Below, in pieces: positions 59,995 through 64,000 of a stretch of 64,000 nt of DNA. The stretch spans positions 620,001-684,000 of the forward strand of contig CAVOGY010000005.1 of the NCBI GenBank assembly GCA_963695675.1, given 5' to 3'. The position numbers were made by a program, and so were the translations under genes. How positions within the stretch are numbered: position 1 is the stretch's first letter; every line of letters starts with the position of its first letter. The stretch comes from DASUPK01 sp963695675 (GTDB taxonomy: Bacteria > Actinomycetota > Thermoleophilia > Solirubrobacterales > 70-9). The notes under the pieces were generated by a model. That model saw only the letters and a program-made list of their open reading frames with translations, searched no databases and had not been told where the DNA came from.

Positions 59995-62022
59995 ATGACG
60001 CCGCCTGCTGAGAATGCACCTGCCGCGCGAGGGGAGATCGGCGGGCTCGGCCGGCTGCCCCTCCTCCGGGAGCTGGCCGGCTACCGCGAGCGCCTCGGCC
60101 CGATCCTCGCCAGCACCGTGCTGCCCTTCGCCCTGGTGCTCTATCTGGCGCTCGAGGGCGGCGGCTACGACGTCGTCGTCCGCAGCGAGGTGGGGATCGC
60201 CCTCTGGTGGATCGTGCTCCTCGGCGCCCTGGTCGGGGTGCTCCCGGTGCGCCCGCTGGGGCGCGCGGAGCTGATCGGCCTCGGCCTCCTGCTCGCCTTC
60301 GCGGTCTGGACGGCCCTCGGGATCTCCTGGTCGGAGAGCAGCGAGCGCAGCGTGGAGGAGGTCGGCCGCGTCCTCACCTTCCTCGCGGTGCTGGCGCTGT
60401 CGCTCTCGGCGCAGGATCGCGAGGCGCTGCGGAGAACCGTGCGCTCGGTCGGGGCGGCGATCGCCCTGGTCGGTCTCCTTGCCCTGCTCTCGCGCCTGGA
60501 GCCCTCCTGGTTTCCGAAGAGCAAGCTGGGATCGTTCCTGCCCGGCGTCGAGACGCGGCTCGCCTATCCGCTGAACTACTGGAACGGGCTCGCCGCCCTG
60601 ATGGCGCTGGGCATCCCGCTGGTGCTCGTGGTCGCCGTCGAGTCGCGCCGCCTCCTCACCCAGGCCCTGGCGACGGCCGCGCTCCCGGTGATGGCGCTCA
60701 CCGCCTACTTCACCCTCTCTCGCGGAGGGGCGATCGAGATCGCCGTCGCCCTCGCCGTCTTCCTGGCGCTCCACCCGCGCCGGCTCGAGGTGCTCCCCAC
60801 CCTCGCGCTCGGCGCCGCCGGCGCCGCGCTCGCGATCGCGGCGGCGACCCAGCGGGGCGCGCTCGAGGACAACCTCCAGAACGCGACCGCCGCGCGCCAG
60901 GGCGATGAGATGCTCGCCGTGATCCTGATCGTCTGCGCCGGGGTGGCCCTGCTGCGGGTGGCGCTCGGGCTCGCCGCCCGGCACGGGCTCTGGCCCAGGC
61001 CGACGGTCTCGCGGCAGGCGGCGGCCCTGCTGGCCGGCGGCCTGGCGACGGCGGCACTCGCCGTCGGGCTGGCGAGCGGAGCGCCCGACCGGCTCTCCAA
61101 CGCCTGGGACGACTTCAAGCAGCCCGACAGGGCCGAGTCGAGTACCAGGGCGGAGCGCTTCTCGAGCGCGAGCGGCAACGGCCGCTACCAGTACTGGTGG
61201 CCTCGGCGCTCGACGCCTATCTCGAGCAAGCCCGCTGACCGGCATCGGCCCGGGCACCTATCGAGTACTGGTGGGCCGAGCACGGGGACCATCCCGGGCT
61301 TCGTCCGCGACGCCCACAACCTCTACCTCGAGACGCTGGCAGAGCTCGGGATTCCCGGCCTGATGCTGCTCCTGGCGGCGCTCGGCAGCGTCTTCGTGGT
61401 CGGGATCGGCAAGTGGAGGCGGGCCGAGGCGTACGAGCGGGCCCTGCTCGCGGCCGCCCTCGCGGCGGCGGCCGCCTTCGCGACCGCGGCGGCGATCGAC
61501 TGGGTCTGGGAGATGACCGTGATCCCGGTCGCCTTCCTGCTGCTGGCGGCCGCGGTGCTGCGCACCTCGGCGGGCGGCCGCCGGCAGGCGGAAGGCAAGA
61601 CGGGCAAGTCCGTCAAAGCGAGAATCGCGCTCGCCGCTCTGGCGCTGGTCTCGCTGGTGGTGATCGCGATGCCGATGCTGGCCGTCCGCGACGTGCGCCA
61701 GAGCCAGGCCGACGCGCGCGCGGGGCGACTGGACAGCGCCCTGGACGCCGCGCGGAGCGCCGAGCGCTTCGAGGGGTTCGCCGCCAGCCCCAGCCTGCAG
61801 CGCGCCCTGGTGCTCGAGGCCCAGGGCAACCTGGAGGCGGCCGCGGCCGCGGCGCGGGACGCAACCCGCGAGGAATCGACCAACTGGCGCACCTGGCTCA
61901 CCCTGTCTCGGATCGAGACCGAGCGCGGACAGCCGGAGGCCGCCGTCGACGCCTATCGCACCGCGCGCTCCCTCAACCCCCGCTCGGCCCTGTTCGCAAG
62001 CGGAAGCGGCGCGGGACCATAA
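59995..62022 (+). CDS. O-antigen ligase-type membrane protein with TPR-like C-terminus
   Basis: 675 aa from ATG 59995. About ten to twelve transmembrane helices, with the Wzy_C/O-antigen ligase signature region containing YPLNYWNGLAALMALGIPLV and, in the periplasmic loop end, VRDAHNLYLETLAELGIPGL (near residue 440). The last 90 residues are helical and repeat-like (ALDAARSAERF, ALVLEAQGNLEAAAAAARDA), resembling TPRs. It would polymerise or ligate a surface polysaccharide. Residues about 402-425 (61200-61270) look scrambled; the shifted frames give the expected SALDAYLEQ and GIGPGTY, so two or three compensating indels are present while the frame stays open. Confidence 0.85.
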   Translation: MTPPAENAPAARGEIGGLGRLPLLRELAGYRERLGPILASTVLPFALVLYLALEGGGYDVVVRSEVGIALWWIVLLGALVGVLPVRPLGRAELIGLGLLLAFAVWTALGISWSESSERSVEEVGRVLTFLAVLALSLSAQDREALRRTVRSVGAAIALVGLLALLSRLEPSWFPKSKLGSFLPGVETRLAYPLNYWNGLAALMALGIPLVLVVAVESRRLLTQALATAALPVMALTAYFTLSRGGAIEIAVALAVFLALHPRRLEVLPTLALGAAGAALAIAAATQRGALEDNLQNATAARQGDEMLAVILIVCAGVALLRVALGLAARHGLWPRPTVSRQAAALLAGGLATAALAVGLASGAPDRLSNAWDDFKQPDRAESSTRAERFSSASGNGRYQYWWPRRSTPISSKPADRHRPGHLSSTGGPSTGTIPGFVRDAHNLYLETLAELGIPGLMLLLAALGSVFVVGIGKWRRAEAYERALLAAALAAAAAFATAAAIDWVWEMTVIPVAFLLLAAAVLRTSAGGRRQAEGKTGKSVKARIALAALALVSLVVIAMPMLAVRDVRQSQADARAGRLDSALDAARSAERFEGFAASPSLQRALVLEAQGNLEAAAAAARDATREESTNWRTWLTLSRIETERGQPEAAVDAYRTARSLNPRSALFASGSGAGP

Positions 62023-62035
62023 TGAGGTCCCCCAG

Positions 62036-62305
62036 ATGCCCGATCCCGAGAGAGACGAGATCCTCGAGCCGAGGCTGCCGCCCGCCGAGCGCGAGCGACT
62101 GCTCGAGACGGCGAGGCTGCTCGAGCAGGCGCGGCCGCGGCCGCGGCCGGCGTTCAGGGGCGCGCTCGCCAGGCGGCTGCGCGCCCGTCCGCCAGCCCCC
62201 AGCGGCTGCGATTGCTGATCGGCGCCTACGCCGGCTCGGGCCTTGCCCTGCTCGCGGTGGTGGCGGTCGGGCTGGCGCGGCGTCGGGCCCCTGGCTCCCG
62301 GCTAA
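62036..62305 (+). pseudogene. Small single-pass membrane protein next to ECF sigma gene, frameshifted
   Basis: From ATG 62036: PDPERDEILEPRLPPAERER, then LLETARLLEQ and an Arg/Pro-rich stretch; the frame changes at a CCCCC run (62196-62200) and continues as QRLRLLIGAYAGSGLALLAV, one transmembrane helix, to about 62300. Position 3' to 3' against an ECF sigma gene and the cytosolic-helix plus TM layout suggest an anti-sigma-like protein, though no zinc-binding His-x3-Cys-x2-Cys is present. The end is uncertain. Confidence 0.5.
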
Positions 62306-62870
62306 CCTCCCGCTTCCTCGAGCTGCGCGCGGACCTTCCGCAGCGAGCGGGAGAGAATCTGTTGGACGTTGGCGAGGCTCAGCCCGGTGAGCTCGGCGAT
62401 CTCGGGACCGGTGAGCTCGCCGCCGAAGCGGAGCGCGATCAGCTCGCGCTCGCGCTGGCCGAGCTGTTCGAGGGCGTAGGCGAGATCCGGCGCAGAGGCC
62501 GAGGTCCGGATCCTCGGTGATCAGCTCGCGCCGCGAGAGATGGTCCTCGATCGGCTCCTGCCCGGTGGAGCGGTCCCGCCGGTAGTGGTCGATCAGCAGG
62601 TTGTTGGCGATCGACATCAGCCAGGTGCGGGCGCTGGCGCGATCGGGATCGAAGCGGCCCCAGGCGCGCAGGGCGCGCTCGAAGGTGAGCTGGGTCAGGT
62701 CCTCGGCATCGGCGCGCGGAGCCGACCCGGTAGCCGAAGAAGCCGTAGACGCCCCAGACGTGCTCCTCGTAGAGCTCGGCGATCTCCTCCCGTGCGGCGC
62801 GCCGCGATCGCCCGCCGCGAGCGGCGGCGCGCGCCGGCCGCCTCTCTGCCTGCTCGTCCACGCTGCTCAC
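62302..62870 (-). pseudogene. ECF-type RNA polymerase sigma factor, two frameshifts
   Basis: Joined frames give about 188 aa. From GTG 62870: REEIAELYEEHVWGVYGFFG, then (frame change near 62725) DAEDLTQLTFERALRAWGRF and SARTWLMSIANNLLIDHYRR, sigma region 2; after a second change near 62505 comes LAYALEQLGQRERELIALRF and GPEIAELTGLSLANVQQILS, the region 4 helix-turn-helix, ending LRKVRAQLEEAGG at 62302. Such factors redirect RNA polymerase to envelope or stress genes. All core parts survive, so the shifts may be sequence errors. Confidence 0.8.
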
Positions 62871-63072
62871 CGCCGCGAGGGATCGCTGTCTCGAGTGCCC
62901 GCCCGCACCCGGTTCTCGCCCGGCCCCGTCACAGGCGGTCGATACTAACCGGATCGCCGGGGTTGAAGTTGCCAGCTGGCATGTCTTGCTGTTCGGCAGA
63001 ACGCGCAGCGTGCGCCCGGTCGGATCGCCCCGTACCGCGCTCCAACCCTGTCTCGACTCGGGACTCGAGTCT

Positions 63073-64000
63073 CTACGCCTCGCGCACCCTCGAGCCTAGC
63101 CCGCGCCTTCCGTCCGAACTTCGAAGGGTCCTGCTGTGACGCATCGCCTGATCGAGGTTGCGGACGGGTACGAGCTGGCTGCTCGCTGGTCGCAAGAACA
63201 GCAGGATCGACAGCAGCCAGACATTGTGATTAACGCCGCCGAGCGATAGCGGACTTTCGAACATCGCATCTACCGACTAGCACCGCCTCCAGCGCGAGGG
63301 GCAACAGGTAGCCGTCCCGCGCAAAGCGAAGATTCGCCGCCGTCCAGTACCAAACCAGGAGAAGCAGCAAACCAACTCCGATAAGGCCGGTCGTGTAGAG
63401 GCTCTGAAAGAACTGGTTGTGGGCCTGGCCCCACCAAGCCGGAACCTGCCTATCGGAGATGAGCGATGACCAAACCGCCGGCCCGTGCCCGAGGATCGGT
63501 GACTCGTCCCACCTGTCACCCACGAACTGCCAAATCTCCGTTCGCCCCGAGAACGAGTCGGAGAATGGCCCGGTTCGTCACAACGGCAACCGTGAGTATC
63601 AGTACACGTGCGCCAGCGCAAGCAGAGTCCCGCCGAGAATGAGCGCGCCCGGTGAGAACGGGCGAGGCCGGTGTCGCTGGCCGAGCACCAGGACGATAGA
63701 CGGCTGCGGCACAACCCAACCACGCCGGCCTTGGAGTCCGAAGCGAGCAAGGCCAGAGCCGCAGACGGAAACGCCTGAACACACTGAGCCATCCCTCGCC
63801 GGCGCCACCACACGCACCACCCCGATTGCCGCGAGCAGGCCCAGCGCATTCGGATGCTCGAAGACTCCCGCCAGCCGTTGGTCCGCAAGGATGTGCGCGA
63901 CCCGGACGGGTCCGGCGAAGGCGTTCGATGGGTTGACGAGTGCGAGTAGAAGGCTTGCCCCGCATACCGCGAGGCTCACCCACATCAACAGGCTCAGGGC
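63073..64000 (-). pseudogene. O-antigen ligase-type membrane protein, 5' end beyond window, frameshifts
   Basis: Partial at its 5' end (right edge). Frame pieces in order: MWVSLAVCGASLLLALVNPS, RLAGVFEHPNALGLLAAIGV, ALALLASDSKAGVVGL, GDRWDESPILGHGPAVWSSL, WGQAHNQFFQSLYTTGLIGV with two hydrophobic helices, and finally MFESPLSLGGVNHNVWLLSI ending at 63073. HPNALG and AHNQFFQSLYTTGLIG are typical of the O-antigen ligase/polymerase (Wzy_C) family. At least three frame changes (near 63760, 63540, 63265). The 200 bp between its stop and the sigma gene shows nothing recognisable. Confidence 0.72.

Overview
The window is high-GC DNA from what is most likely an actinobacterium of the Thermoleophilia type (Solirubrobacterales or Gaiellales). 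That placement is an inference. It rests on the actinobacterial order of the ribosomal and RNA polymerase genes, GTG and TTG starts, zinc-binding forms of S14, L33 and L36, very long charged tails on ribosomal proteins, and several proteins that look lineage-restricted. No rRNA, tRNA, CRISPR array, phage, transposase or origin was seen.

Layout. 1-13.7 kb is ordinary chromosome: a partial hypothetical gene, a DsbA-like thioredoxin protein, a NIF3-family protein, a small helical protein behind a strong promoter, a long-chain acyl-CoA ligase, a glycerate kinase, an SDR enzyme, a patatin phospholipase, a D,D-carboxypeptidase, surE-ligA, a ZIP metal transporter with a palindromic operator-like site, and truA. 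From 13.7 to 52.2 kb the minus strand carries nearly the whole transcription and translation super-cluster. In transcription order (falling coordinates) this is rpmG-secE-nusG, rplK-rplA, rplJ-rplL, rpoB-rpoC, rpsL-rpsG, fusA-tuf, then the S10, spc and alpha operons: rpsJ, rplC, rplD, rplW, rplB, rpsS, rplV, rpsC, rplP, rpmC, rpsQ, rplN, rplX, rplE, rpsN, rpsH, rplF, rplR, rpsE, rpmD, rplO, secY, adk, map, rpmJ, rpsM, rpsK, rpsD, rpoA, rplQ.

This conserved block is interrupted in unusual places. A secreted glycosidase-like gene lies between nusG and rplK. A small accessory island (AbiEi/DUF559 gene, HAD-like gene, VOC gene, small membrane protein) lies between rpoC and rpsL. Two paralogous membrane-protein genes on the opposite strand split rpsG from fusA. 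infA is missing from its usual place between map and rpmJ. Three intercistronic gaps (rpmJ/rpsM, rpsN/rpsH, rplW/rplB) are filled end to end by inverted repeats that appear to be one family and cover the Shine-Dalgarno of the next gene. Two short coding repeats are shared, in frame, by the extensions of L15, S17 and L3.

52.2-64 kb is an envelope and secretion region: a lipoprotein, a secreted beta-helix protein, a PhoD phosphatase remnant, a secreted alpha/beta-hydrolase, a second glycosidase, a secreted anchored low-complexity protein, two O-antigen-ligase-type polymerases, and an ECF sigma factor with a convergent small membrane protein. Many of these genes are broken by closely spaced single-base frameshifts, while most of the 38 kb ribosomal block is clean (adk and rplA are the exceptions). 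Whether this is gene decay or local sequence error cannot be settled from the sequence alone.
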